Shown: positions 1 to 9,391 of the stretch, one piece after another
How positions within the stretch are numbered: the stretch's first letter is position 1
Layout of the letters: the number at the start of each line of letters is the position of its first letter
From: Modestobacter muralis
GTDB taxonomy: Bacteria > Actinomycetota > Actinomycetes > Mycobacteriales > Geodermatophilaceae
DNA length: 38,757 nucleotides
Assembly: GCF_010682105.1 (NCBI RefSeq)
Contig: NZ_JAAGWH010000027.1
Span: 1-38,757, forward strand
Direction of reading: 5' to 3'
Notes under the pieces: model-generated
Told to the model about the DNA's origin: nothing
The model's database searches: none
The model's input: only the letters and a program-made list of their open reading frames with translations
Program-made: the position numbers and the translations under genes

Positions 1-1734
<1,734 letters not shown>

Positions 1735-1787
1735 CCGGTCGACTCGGCGGTCCGGCCGACCGCCGTCCCGCTGCTGCCCCTCCCCGC

Positions 1788-3083
1788 GTGCGCGGGGGAG
1801 GGCAGGCGCGGGAGCTCCTGGGCGTCCCGGCCCGGCCGCGGGACACCGTCGCCCGGCTGGCGCTGGCCGCCGCGGTCGGCCTCGCGGTCTGGGTGGTGTC
1901 TCACCACGTCCCGTACCCGTCCTACAAGGACTGGTTCGACCTGCGGGTGTACCAGGGCGCCGTCGGCTGGTGGCTCGACGGGCAGCCGCTCTACGCCTTC
2001 GACCTGGACCGCACCGGTTACGGCTTCACCTACCCGCCGTTCGCCGCCCTGCTGATGACCCCGCTCGCGGCGCTCACCTACGCCCAGGCGGCGGCCGTCT
2101 ACACGACGGTCAACGTCACCCTGGTCGCGCTGCTCACCGCCGCCTTCGTCGTGCCGCTGGCCCGCCGCCGCGGCTGGACGCCGTGGCTGGCCGTCGCGCT
2201 CGCCGTCCCGGTGGTGCTGCTCATGGAGCCGGTGCGCGAGACGATCGGCTTCGGCCAGGTCAACCTGCTGCTCGGCGGGCTGGTCGCCGCCGACGTCCTG
2301 GCGCTGCGTCGCGGGTGGCGGTGGGCCGGCGTGGGCACCGGGCTGGCGATCGCGGTCAAGCTGACCCCGGCTGTGTTCGTGCTGTACCTGGTGCTCACCC
2401 GGCAGTGGCGGGCCGCCGGGGTGGCCACCGGCACCGCCGTCCTCACCGCCCTGCTGGCCTTCGTCGTCTCGCCGCAGACCTCGGTGCAGTTCTGGGGGAC
2501 GACGCTGTGGGAGACCGGCCGGGTCGGTGAGCTCGACCAGATCTCCAACCAGTCGCTGATGGGCACGGTGGCCCGGCTGGCCCACCCTGGCGAGCCGGAC
2601 CGGGTGCTGTGGGCGGTGCTGGTGCTGGCAGCGGTGGTGGTCGGCATGCAGCGGGCGGTGCGCGCCCACCGCGCGGGCGACCTCCTCACCGGCGTCACGC
2701 TGGTCGGCCTGGTCAGCTGCCTGGCGAGCCCGGTGTCGTGGACCCACCACCTGTACTGGCTGGTCCCTGCGGTCGCCGTCCTGGTCGACGTCGCCGCCGG
2801 CGCGCCCGTGGCCGGCCGCGCGCTCGGTGGGCGGCCACGCGTCGCCGCCCGGCTGGCCGGCGTCGGTGCCGTGCTGGTGACCACGTCGCTGGGCATCGGC
2901 ACGCTGTGGTTCTACGGCGACCCGGGGAGGAACCAGCCGCACCAGACCGGGCTGCTCGGGGCGCTCGGCGAGGAGACCTACGTGCTGTTCATGGTCGTGC
3001 TGCTGCTGGTCCTGCCGGTGCGGGCGGCCGTGCGCACGCCGGCCGCGGCCCCAGCTCCCGACGACGTCCTCGCCGTCCGCTGA
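1788..3083 (+). CDS. GT87-type (DUF2029) polytopic membrane glycosyltransferase
   Basis: This is a 431-residue protein with about ten hydrophobic segments, starting at residues 22-38. The loop after the first segment has the family pattern DLRVYQGAVGWWLDGQPLY followed by YGFTYPPFAALL. That pattern is typical of polyprenyl-phosphate-mannose-dependent GT-C mannosyltransferases of family GT87 (PimE-like). They use a lipid-linked sugar on the outer face of the membrane to build envelope glycolipids or glycans; the acceptor here cannot be told. The GTG at 1788 is the only start that keeps the whole first membrane segment. It lies inside a strong hairpin (about 1779-1801), which is odd and may limit translation or mark a terminator for asd. 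The last 20 residues are Ala/Pro-rich. Confidence 0.8.
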   Translation: MRGGGQARELLGVPARPRDTVARLALAAAVGLAVWVVSHHVPYPSYKDWFDLRVYQGAVGWWLDGQPLYAFDLDRTGYGFTYPPFAALLMTPLAALTYAQAAAVYTTVNVTLVALLTAAFVVPLARRRGWTPWLAVALAVPVVLLMEPVRETIGFGQVNLLLGGLVAADVLALRRGWRWAGVGTGLAIAVKLTPAVFVLYLVLTRQWRAAGVATGTAVLTALLAFVVSPQTSVQFWGTTLWETGRVGELDQISNQSLMGTVARLAHPGEPDRVLWAVLVLAAVVVGMQRAVRAHRAGDLLTGVTLVGLVSCLASPVSWTHHLYWLVPAVAVLVDVAAGAPVAGRALGGRPRVAARLAGVGAVLVTTSLGIGTLWFYGDPGRNQPHQTGLLGALGEETYVLFMVVLLLVLPVRAAVRTPAAAPAPDDVLAVR

Positions 3084-3110
3084 CCACGGGGGCGCCGGTG
3101 CTCCCGACGG

Positions 3111-3150
3111 CCCCTGGAGGGCCATGTCCGCGGACATGGCCCTCCAGGGG
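3111..3150. repeat. perfect 40-bp palindrome, bidirectional terminator candidate
   Basis: The two 20-bp arms (left CCCCTGGAGGGCCATGTCCG) are exact reverse complements with no spacer. It sits between the convergent ends of the GT87 gene (3083) and the S9 hydrolase (3168), where it could terminate both transcripts. Its core GGCCATGT-CCGCGG-ACATGGCC matches two related palindromes at 34562-34638, so it belongs to a dispersed family. Confidence 0.75.
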
Positions 3151-3167
3151 CGGGTGAGGCCCTCCGG

Positions 3168-4988
3168 TCAGGGGGTGACGTGCCGCAGCGCGAAGGACAA
3201 CGCCACCTCGACCTGGCGGATCGTCTCCTCGATCACCAGCGAGCCGTGGCCGGCGTCGAAGCGGTACACCTCGTGTGGCTTGCCCCGCTCGTCCAGGGCC
3301 GCGAGGTAGTTGTCGATCTGCCGGATCGGACACCGCGGGTCGTTGGCCCCGGCGACCACGAGCACCGGTGCCGCCACGGCGTCGACGTAGGTGAGCGGCG
3401 AGCTGCGCACGTAGACGTCGTGGACCTCGGCCGGCGAGCCGCCGAACAGCGCACGGTCGTAGGCGCGCAGGCCCTCCATCTCGTCCTCGTAGGCGGCCAG
3501 GTAGTCGGCCACCGGGACCTCGGCGATGCCCGCCGTCCACCGCTCCGGCTGGGTGCCTAGGCCGAGCAGGGTCAGGAAGCCGCCCCACGAGCCCCCGGTG
3601 AGGATCGTGCGGGCCGGGTCGACGACGCCCTCGGCGACCAGCGCGTCGTACACGGCGGCGACGTCCTCGAGCTCGGTGAGCCCGGGCCGGCCGGTGAGCG
3701 CGTCGCGCCACTCGCTGCCGTAGCCGGTGGATCCGCGGTAGTTGACGTGCACCACCGCGTAGCCGGCGTCGACGTAGGCCGCGCGCCGGGCCCGGTAGGA
3801 GTCGTCGTCCTGGGACTCCGGGCCGCCGTGCACCAGGAAGGCGGTCGCGTACGGGCCCTCGCCGGCCGGGCGCACCAGCAGTGCGTGCACGTCGCCGCCG
3901 GGGCCCGGCACCCAGCGGTCCTCGACCGGGTAGGCAGCCGGCGGCTCCTCGCCGGGGGCGGCGAGGACGACGGGGCCGTCGGCGCGGCGGATCACCGGCG
4001 GCTTCTCGGCGTTCGACCAGGCCAGCTCGACGCTGCCGTCGGGGCGGGCACTGGCGCCCCGGACGACGCCGCGCGGGGTCTCCAGCTGCTCCAGCGTGCC
4101 GGCGGTGAGGTCGTAGCGGTACAGCTCGCTGCGGGCGGCGTGGTCGTGGCCCACCAGCAGCGCCGAGCCGTCGGGGTACCAGCCGGCGGTGACGTCACCG
4201 GGCAGGTCGAGCACCAGCTCGGTCTCCTCGCCGCTGGCGACGTCCCAGATCAGCAGCTCCTCGCGGCCGCGGCGCTCGTGGCCCACGAGCAGTCGCTGGT
4301 CGCCCTCGACGGGGGAGAAGCTCAGCGCGTGCAGGCCGCGGCCCTCGCCGTCCCACGTGTCGGCCACCAGCGACAGGTCCCCGGTGCGCAGCACCCGGAG
4401 GGCGGGGTAGCGGGGGTCGCCGTGCTCGGAGTGGGAGAAGACCAGCAGGGTGTCGTCGCGGGACAGCGCGTCGACACCGGCGGTGTCGGGGGTCGTGTAG
4501 AACACCGCCGGGCTGCCGCCCACCGGGCCGAGCCACAGCTCGCTGCCGTCGTCGGTGGAGCGCCCCACGGCCAGGTACCGGCGCCCCAGCTCCAGCCCGG
4601 CCGGGTAGGCGGGGCCCACCTCGGGCAGCGCGACGGTGTCGGGGCCGCCGGCGAAGGGCTGGGTCATCCAGACGCCGAACTCGTCACCGTCGGTGTCGGC
4701 GAACCACCAGACGGCCTCACCGTCCGGGCTCAGCGTGGCGGCAAGCGTGCCGTTGGCGCGGTCGGTGACCTGCCGGTGGACGTCGGTGTCGCGGTCCCAG
4801 ACGTACTGCTCGACCACGCCGGTGACGTCGGAGGAGTAGACGTTGCGGTGCGGGGCGTCCTCTGCCCAGTCCGGCAGGCTGACCCGCGGGGCGCGGAAGC
4901 GGGCCTGCCAGCGGGCGGTCACCTCTGCAGGAAGCGCCGGGGCGGGGACGGGCTGGGCGGAGGAGGGCACGGTCGGCTCAGCGGTCAC
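3168..4988 (-). CDS. S9 family serine peptidase (prolyl oligopeptidase / acylaminoacyl-peptidase type)
   Basis: This 606-residue cytosolic protein has no signal peptide. Residues about 45-350 have repeated Asp-Gly-rich strands (SPDGE, TDDGSELW, SRDDT, YPDGS, RPDGS), typical of a beta-propeller. Residues about 355-606 form an alpha/beta-hydrolase domain with nucleophile S467 in GGSWGGF, D550 in AGANDPR and H581 in DAGHGS. The oxyanion-region motif HGGPESQ is at about 387-393. The family cleaves short peptides or removes N-acylated residues; the substrate is not predictable. I chose GTG 4988 because GGGGGAGGA lies about 8 nt upstream. The longer frame to 5135 adds a non-conserved Arg/Pro-rich stretch. 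The gene stands alone, convergent with the GT87 gene. Confidence 0.9.
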   Translation of the reverse strand: MTAEPTVPSSAQPVPAPALPAEVTARWQARFRAPRVSLPDWAEDAPHRNVYSSDVTGVVEQYVWDRDTDVHRQVTDRANGTLAATLSPDGEAVWWFADTDGDEFGVWMTQPFAGGPDTVALPEVGPAYPAGLELGRRYLAVGRSTDDGSELWLGPVGGSPAVFYTTPDTAGVDALSRDDTLLVFSHSEHGDPRYPALRVLRTGDLSLVADTWDGEGRGLHALSFSPVEGDQRLLVGHERRGREELLIWDVASGEETELVLDLPGDVTAGWYPDGSALLVGHDHAARSELYRYDLTAGTLEQLETPRGVVRGASARPDGSVELAWSNAEKPPVIRRADGPVVLAAPGEEPPAAYPVEDRWVPGPGGDVHALLVRPAGEGPYATAFLVHGGPESQDDDSYRARRAAYVDAGYAVVHVNYRGSTGYGSEWRDALTGRPGLTELEDVAAVYDALVAEGVVDPARTILTGGSWGGFLTLLGLGTQPERWTAGIAEVPVADYLAAYEDEMEGLRAYDRALFGGSPAEVHDVYVRSSPLTYVDAVAAPVLVVAGANDPRCPIRQIDNYLAALDERGKPHEVYRFDAGHGSLVIEETIRQVEVALSFALRHVTP

Positions 4989-5118
4989 CGCTGCATCCTC
5001 CCCCGTGGCCCGGCGGCGGTGCCTGCGGACCTCGACGCCCGGCACCCCGGGTGAGAGCGCAGCGCCGGCCGGTCGCGGCGGGCGGTCCACGTCCATCCCG
5101 CCGCGTCCCGCGGGGAGG

Positions 5119-6216
5119 TCACCTCCCCCCGGCACCCGCCCCGGCCTGCGCGGCGTTCCGCCGGGCCTTCGGCTTCGGCGGGACGACGACGTCGGCGCTG
5201 CGGACGTCGCCGATCAGCTGCTCCAGCACGTCCTCCAGGGCGACCAGGCCGATGGTCCGACCGTCCTCGACGACCCGCCCCAGGTGCGAGCCGGACCGGC
5301 GCATCTCCTGCAGCACCTCGGGCAGCGGCTCGGCGGGGGTCAGCTCGACGAAGGCCTTCACCGCCTGGTCGGGCACCGTGTGGTCCCGCATGCTCGGCCC
5401 GGACCCCAGGATGTCCTTGACGTGCACGTAGCCGGTCAGCTCGCCGTCCGCGCCGCGCACCGGGTAGCGGCTGTAGCCGTGCTGGGCGACGACGGCCTCC
5501 AGCTGCCGGGGCGTGGAGTCGCGGGGCACGGTGACCAGGGAGTCAACGGGCAGGAGCACCGAGCCGACGTCGTGCTGCTCGAAGGTGAGCGCACCGGCGG
5601 CCAGCTCGCTGACCTCGGTGCCCAGCAGCCCCTCCTCGCGGGACTGGGTGATCATCGACTGGATCTCCGTCCGGTCGAAGCTGGCCGCGATCTCGTCGGT
5701 GGGCGTGACGCCGAACAGCCGCACGAAGGCGTTGGCCACGACGTTGAAGAACCAGATGAACGGCTTGAGCACCCGCACCATGAACGCCAGCGGCGGACCC
5801 AGCACGATCGCGGCGTTGGTCGGGCCGGCGATGGTGATGTTCTTGGGCACCATCTCGCCGAGCACCATGTGCAGCACGGTCACCAGCGACAGCGCGATCA
5901 CCAGTGCGATCGGGTGCAGCAGGCCCTCCGGCACGTGCAGGGCGTGCAGCACGGGCTCGATCAGGTGGGCCACGGCCGGCTCACCGACCGCGCCCAGACC
6001 CAGCGAGCACAGCGTGATGCCCAGCTGGGCGCCGGCCATCATCTGCGACACGTTGCGCATCGCGGCCAGCGTCTTCTGCGCCCGGACCGACCCGGCCTCG
6101 GCGCGCGGCTCGATCTGGTCGGCGCGGGCCGACACCAGGGCGAACTCCGAGGCGACGAAGAACGCGTTGCCCAGCAGCAGTGCCACCAGGACGAGCAGGC
6201 TCACGACGTCGCTCAC
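5119..6216 (-). CDS. CNNM/CorC-family membrane protein with CBS pair (second of two)
   Basis: This 365-residue protein has an N-terminal DUF21/CNNM transmembrane domain (residues about 1-190; FFVASEFALVSARADQIE, then GEMVPKNITIA) and a CBS pair (about 210-340; GYVHVKDILG, then GLVALEDVLEQLIGDV). Unlike its neighbour, it lacks the C-terminal CorC_HlyC domain and ends in a basic Ala-rich tail. CNNM proteins mediate or regulate Mg2+/Co2+ efflux, and their CBS domains bind Mg-ATP. The older name hemolysin C is misleading. The start GTG overlaps the stop of the upstream paralog by 4 bp (6213-6216), so the two are co-translated and may form a heterodimer. A short inverted repeat overlaps the stop codon (5112-5128). 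Confidence 0.9.
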   Translation of the reverse strand: MSDVVSLLVLVALLLGNAFFVASEFALVSARADQIEPRAEAGSVRAQKTLAAMRNVSQMMAGAQLGITLCSLGLGAVGEPAVAHLIEPVLHALHVPEGLLHPIALVIALSLVTVLHMVLGEMVPKNITIAGPTNAAIVLGPPLAFMVRVLKPFIWFFNVVANAFVRLFGVTPTDEIAASFDRTEIQSMITQSREEGLLGTEVSELAAGALTFEQHDVGSVLLPVDSLVTVPRDSTPRQLEAVVAQHGYSRYPVRGADGELTGYVHVKDILGSGPSMRDHTVPDQAVKAFVELTPAEPLPEVLQEMRRSGSHLGRVVEDGRTIGLVALEDVLEQLIGDVRSADVVVPPKPKARRNAAQAGAGAGGR

Positions 6217-7583
6217 GCCTGCGCCACCTCTCGCTCACGGCTGGCGGTCGCACCGGAGTGGCGCGACTCGTCGGTGAGGTCGGGGTCGTCCTCGACCGGC
6301 ACCGGGGTGGCGCGCAGTCGGGACAGCCGACGCCCGTCGACCTCGGCCACGGTGAGCATCCAGCCCTCGATCGCCACCTGCTCGCCCACCTCGGGCAGCC
6401 GGCGCAGCCGCTCCACCACGAACCCGGCGATGGTCTCGTAGCGGCCCTCGGGGACGGGGATGTCGGTGCGCTCGCGCACCTCGTCGGGACGCAGCAGGCC
6501 GGAGAGCACCCAGTCCTCGCCGTCCCGGCGCAACTGGCGCAGCGGGCGGTCGGTCTCGTCGGTGATCTCACCGACCAGTTCCTCGACGATGTCCTCCAGC
6601 GTCACGATGCCGTGGGTGGCGCCCCACTCGTCGACGACGAGGGCCAACTGCAGGCCCTGCTCGCGGAGCAGGTCCAGCAGCGGGTCCAGCCGCAGCGACG
6701 AGGGGACGGCGAGCACCGGTGCCGCCAGCTCCCGGGCGGTGCGCTGCAGCCGGTCCTCCTCCGGGACGGCGACGGCGTTCTTGACGTGCACGACGCCGGT
6801 GACCTCGTCGAGGTCGGCGCCGTAGACGGGGAAGCGGGAGTTGCCCGAGCGGATGGCGGCGTCGATGACGTCGGCCGCCGTGGCCGAGGAGCTGAGCGTC
6901 CACAGCCGGGTGCGCGGGGTCATCACGTCGGTGGCGAACTTGTCGCGCAGGCCCAGCGAGCGGCCCAGCAGCCGGGCGGCGACGGGGGAGAGGTCGCCCT
7001 CCTCGGCCGAGCGGCGGGCGACCGCGGCCAGCTCCTCGGCGCCGCGGGTGTCGTCGAGCTCCTCCTTGGGCTCGAAGCCCAACCGGCGCACGATCGCGTT
7101 GGCCAGCCGCTGCAGGAGGCGCACCAGCGGGCCGGTGATCGTCGTGAACAGGCGCATGCCCGGGGCGACGAGGACGGCGGTGCCCAGCGGCCGGGCGATG
7201 GCCAGGTTCTTCGGCCCCAACTCGCCCAGGATCATCTGCAGGAACGTCGCCAGCGCGATGCCCAGGGCGACCGCGATGGGTGCGACCGCGCCCTCGGGCA
7301 GGCCTAGGCCGGTGAGCACCGGCTCCAGCAGCCCGCCCAGCGCCGGCTCGGCCAGGAAGCCCACGAGCAGCGTGGTCAGCGTGATCCCGAGCTGTGCGGC
7401 GGACAACTCGGTGGACAGGCCGCGCAGTGCCTTCAGGACGCCGTCGGCGCCCTTCTCGCCGGCCGCTGCGGCCCGCTCGGCCTGGCCGCGGTCGACGGAG
7501 GTGAAGGAGAACTCGGCTGCGACGAAGAACCCGGTGAGCGCGGTCAACAGCACAGCCGCGAGGAGGAGCAGCCATTCGGTCAT
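6213..7583 (-). CDS. CNNM/CorC-family membrane protein with CBS pair and CorC_HlyC domain (first of two)
   Basis: This 456-residue protein has a CNNM/DUF21 membrane domain (about 1-200; FFVAAEFSFTSVDRGQAE, GELGPKNLAIA), a CBS pair (about 215-340; GVVHVKNAVAV, GIVTLEDIVEELVGEI) and a C-terminal CorC_HlyC domain (about 355-440; VLSGLLRPDEV, AGFVVERL). The family role is Mg2+/Co2+ export or its control. I placed the start at ATG 7583, where the first membrane helix MTEWLLLLAAVLL begins. Reading further upstream would run through the tRNA-Pro gene. No good Shine-Dalgarno sequence is visible before this ATG. The gene follows tRNA-Pro on the same strand, separated by a hairpin. Confidence 0.91.
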   Translation of the reverse strand: MTEWLLLLAAVLLTALTGFFVAAEFSFTSVDRGQAERAAAAGEKGADGVLKALRGLSTELSAAQLGITLTTLLVGFLAEPALGGLLEPVLTGLGLPEGAVAPIAVALGIALATFLQMILGELGPKNLAIARPLGTAVLVAPGMRLFTTITGPLVRLLQRLANAIVRRLGFEPKEELDDTRGAEELAAVARRSAEEGDLSPVAARLLGRSLGLRDKFATDVMTPRTRLWTLSSSATAADVIDAAIRSGNSRFPVYGADLDEVTGVVHVKNAVAVPEEDRLQRTARELAAPVLAVPSSLRLDPLLDLLREQGLQLALVVDEWGATHGIVTLEDIVEELVGEITDETDRPLRQLRRDGEDWVLSGLLRPDEVRERTDIPVPEGRYETIAGFVVERLRRLPEVGEQVAIEGWMLTVAEVDGRRLSRLRATPVPVEDDPDLTDESRHSGATASREREVAQA

Positions 7584-7633
7584 CAGCGCGCACTGTGCCC
7601 ACTGGGGCCGGTGCAGAAACTGGGCCGGGAACG

Positions 7634-7665
7634 ACTCAGGGACCGCCCGGAGGCGGTCCCTGAGT
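7634..7665 (-). terminator. hairpin terminator after tRNA-Pro
   Basis: This is a perfect 14-bp stem (ACTCAGGGACCGCC and its complement) with a 4-nt loop. It lies 6 nt past the 3' end of the tRNA in its direction of transcription. There is no U-tract, as is common in actinobacteria. Confidence 0.65.
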
Positions 7666-7671
7666 GGCGAG

Positions 7672-7745
7672 TCGGGGTGACAGGATTTGAACCTGCGGCC
7701 TCGTCGTCCCGAACGACGCGCGCTACCAAGCTGCGCCACACCCCG
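7672..7745 (-). tRNA. tRNA-Pro (anticodon CGG)
   Basis: The 74-nt cloverleaf on the minus strand has acceptor CGGGGTG paired with CACCCCG and discriminator A. The D arm is GCGC/GCGC. The anticodon stem CGTCG/CGACG encloses loop TTCGGGA, so the anticodon is CGG, which reads CCG codons. The T arm is GCAGG-TTCAAAT-CCTGT. No CCA is encoded. CCG is a very common Pro codon in this GC-rich genome. I saw no duplicated 3' end nearby that would suggest use as an integration site. Confidence 0.97.
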
Positions 7746-7869
7746 AGGTGCGTCGACAACTGTAACCGACGCCCGCGGGCCCCCTCGCAGGGGCCCGGCA
7801 CGGGTGGGAGGACCCGTCCTCCTCGTCCCCCGCGAGCTCGGGACGGGGCCGGGGGAGGGGGTCTCTCTC

Positions 7870-8778
7870 CTACGCCCGGGCGGTCAGCGTGAGCAGGGTG
7901 GCCTCCGGCGGACAGGCCAGCCGGTAGGGCGCATAGGGGCTGGTGCCCAGCCCGGCCGAGACGTGCAGCCAGGTGCCGTTCGGGTGCGCCGGCGTCGGCT
8001 GTGCCCACCGGTGCAGCCAGCGGACGTGCTGCCGGTCGATGCCGCAGTTGGTGACCAGTGCGCCGTAGAAGGGGATGCGCAGCTGGCCGCCGTGGGTGTG
8101 CCCGCACAGCAGCAGGTCGTAGCCGTCGCCGGCGAACCGGTCGAGCACCCGGGGCTCGGGGGAGTGGACCAGCCCCAGCCGCACGTCGGCGTCCGGGTCG
8201 GCCGGGCCGGCGATCTCCTCGTACCGGTCCAGTCGCAGGTGCGGGTCGTCGAGGCCGGCGAAGGCGATCGGCACCCCCGCGACGGTGAGCCGGCCGGTGC
8301 TGTTGGTCAGGTCCAGCCAGCCGCGCGCGGTCATGCCGTCGCGGAGCTCCTGCCAGGGCAGCGGCTCACCGAACACCCTCCGGTGGTCCTTCTTGAAGTA
8401 CGTCAGCGGGTTCTTCGGCGTCGGACCGTAGTAGTCGTTGCTGGACAGCACGAAGGCCCCGGGGAGGTCGAGCAGCGGCTCCAGCGCACGCAGCGTCGGT
8501 GGGACGGCGTCCGCCCCGGCCAGGTTGTCGCCGGTGGTGACCACCAGGTCGGGCTCCAGCGCGGCCAGCCCAGCCACCCAGCGCTGCTTGCTCGTCTGCC
8601 CGGCGGTCATGTGCAGGTCCGACAGCTGCAGCACCCGCAGCGGTGCCGAGCCCGGTGGCAGCACCGGGACGTCGAAGCGCCGCAGCGTCCACCGCGTCCG
8701 CTCGACCAGGCTCGCGTAGGCCACCGTGGCGGCTCCGGTGGCCAGCACGGCAGCGGGGACGGCGGTCGTGGTGCGCAT
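7870..8778 (-). CDS. membrane-anchored calcineurin-like metallophosphoesterase (YkuE-type)
   Basis: The protein has 302 residues. An N-terminal hydrophobic stretch (about 8-23) is a likely signal anchor. Dimetal-site motifs follow in order: QLSDLH (about 52-57), TTGDN, SSNDYYG in the place of the usual GNHD, and LCGHTHGGQ near 227-235. The family hydrolyses phosphoesters; YkuE-type members are Mn/Zn phosphatases at the cell surface. It corresponds by position to M. tuberculosis Rv3683, next to the ponA-type gene. The start ATG 8778 lies 6 nt after a TACGCT -10 box, suggesting a leaderless transcript. It is divergent from the GatB/YqeY gene. Confidence 0.9.
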   Translation of the reverse strand: MRTTTAVPAAVLATGAATVAYASLVERTRWTLRRFDVPVLPPGSAPLRVLQLSDLHMTAGQTSKQRWVAGLAALEPDLVVTTGDNLAGADAVPPTLRALEPLLDLPGAFVLSSNDYYGPTPKNPLTYFKKDHRRVFGEPLPWQELRDGMTARGWLDLTNSTGRLTVAGVPIAFAGLDDPHLRLDRYEEIAGPADPDADVRLGLVHSPEPRVLDRFAGDGYDLLLCGHTHGGQLRIPFYGALVTNCGIDRQHVRWLHRWAQPTPAHPNGTWLHVSAGLGTSPYAPYRLACPPEATLLTLTARA

Positions 8779-8784
8779 GCACGC

Positions 8785-8790
8785 AGCGTA
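8785..8790 (-). promoter_or_regulatory. -10 box TACGCT for metallophosphoesterase, leaderless type
   Basis: TACGCT on the minus strand fits the actinobacterial TANNNT -10 consensus and is 6 nt from the ATG at 8778. Transcription would start at or next to the start codon. No clear -35 is visible. Confidence 0.45.
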
Positions 8791-8833
8791 GGGCGGCGCA
8801 GGAACTGCGTCGTCCCACCGCCGGGTGAGGTGG

Positions 8834-8839
8834 CAGGCT
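8834..8839 (+). promoter_or_regulatory. possible -10 box CAGGCT before the GatB/YqeY gene
   Basis: CAGGCT differs from TANNNT by one base and lies 7 nt before GTG 8847. This is the same spacing as in other leaderless-type starts in the window. A GGAG also lies here but too close to the start to act as a normal Shine-Dalgarno. Confidence 0.3.
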
Positions 8840-8846
8840 GCGGAGC

Positions 8847-9299
8847 GTGAGCGAGCTGAAGGACCGACTGCGTACCGACCTGACCACTGCCATGAAGGGC
8901 CGCGACGAGCTGACCACCGCGACCCTGCGCATGGTGCTCTCCGCCGTGACCGCCGAGGAGGTGTCCGGCAAGGAGGCCCGTCAGCTGTCCGACGAGGAGG
9001 TGCAGGCGGTGCTGCGCCGGGAGGCGAAGAAGCGCCGTGAGGCGGCTGAGGCCTTCGCCGGCGCCGGCCGCGCCGAGCAGGCCGAGCGGGAGCGCGCCGA
9101 GGAGGGCGTGGTCGCCGCCTACCTGCCCGCCCAGCTCACCGACGCCGACCTCACCGCGCTGGTCGCCGACGTCGTCACCACCACCGGGGCCACCGGGATG
9201 AAGGACATGGGCAAGGTGATGGGCGCGGTCACCGGCCGGGTCGCCGGCCGGGCCGAGGGTGGTCGCGTCGCCGCCGAGGTGCGTCGCCAGCTCGGCTGA
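8847..9299 (+). CDS. GatB/YqeY domain protein
   Basis: This 150-residue protein matches stand-alone YqeY proteins: MSELKDRLRTDLTTAMKGRDE at the start, then TLRMVLSAV, a charged helical middle (QAVLRREAKKRREAAEAF), AAYLPAQLTD near 90-99, and the ending MGKVMGAVTGRVAGRAEGG. The domain is related to the tail of the GatB/GatE amidotransferase subunits, which contacts tRNA. The function of stand-alone YqeY is not well established. Start GTG 8847 precedes the conserved N-terminus directly. The gene is divergent from the metallophosphoesterase and is followed by a strong hairpin. Confidence 0.93.
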   Translation: MSELKDRLRTDLTTAMKGRDELTTATLRMVLSAVTAEEVSGKEARQLSDEEVQAVLRREAKKRREAAEAFAGAGRAEQAERERAEEGVVAAYLPAQLTDADLTALVADVVTTTGATGMKDMGKVMGAVTGRVAGRAEGGRVAAEVRRQLG

Positions 9300-9315
9300 G
9301 CCGGGCCCGCGAGGG

Positions 9316-9368
9316 CACGGACGACGACGGCTCCCCGGTCGGTGACCGGGGAGCCGTCGTCGTCCGTG
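9316..9368. terminator. perfect 25-bp hairpin between convergent genes
   Basis: Arms 9316-9340 and 9344-9368 are exact complements with a 3-nt loop (GGT). It lies between the ends of the GatB/YqeY gene (+) and the PBP gene (-), so it can serve both. No T-tract is present. Confidence 0.8.
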
Positions 9369-9391
9369 GGTGGATCAGCCGGAGTCGACGG

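Noticed and set aside
3747-6441. Plus-strand frames of 435 and 532 codons
   Set aside because: They mirror the S9 hydrolase and CNNM genes and show no protein-like motifs.
7583-7739. N-terminal extension of the CNNM gene through the tRNA
   Set aside because: The in-frame extension translates tRNA-Pro and its terminator. The conserved protein starts at ATG 7583.
7672-7745. tRNA-Pro as an integration (att) site
   Set aside because: No repeated tRNA 3' end or integrase is present in the window.
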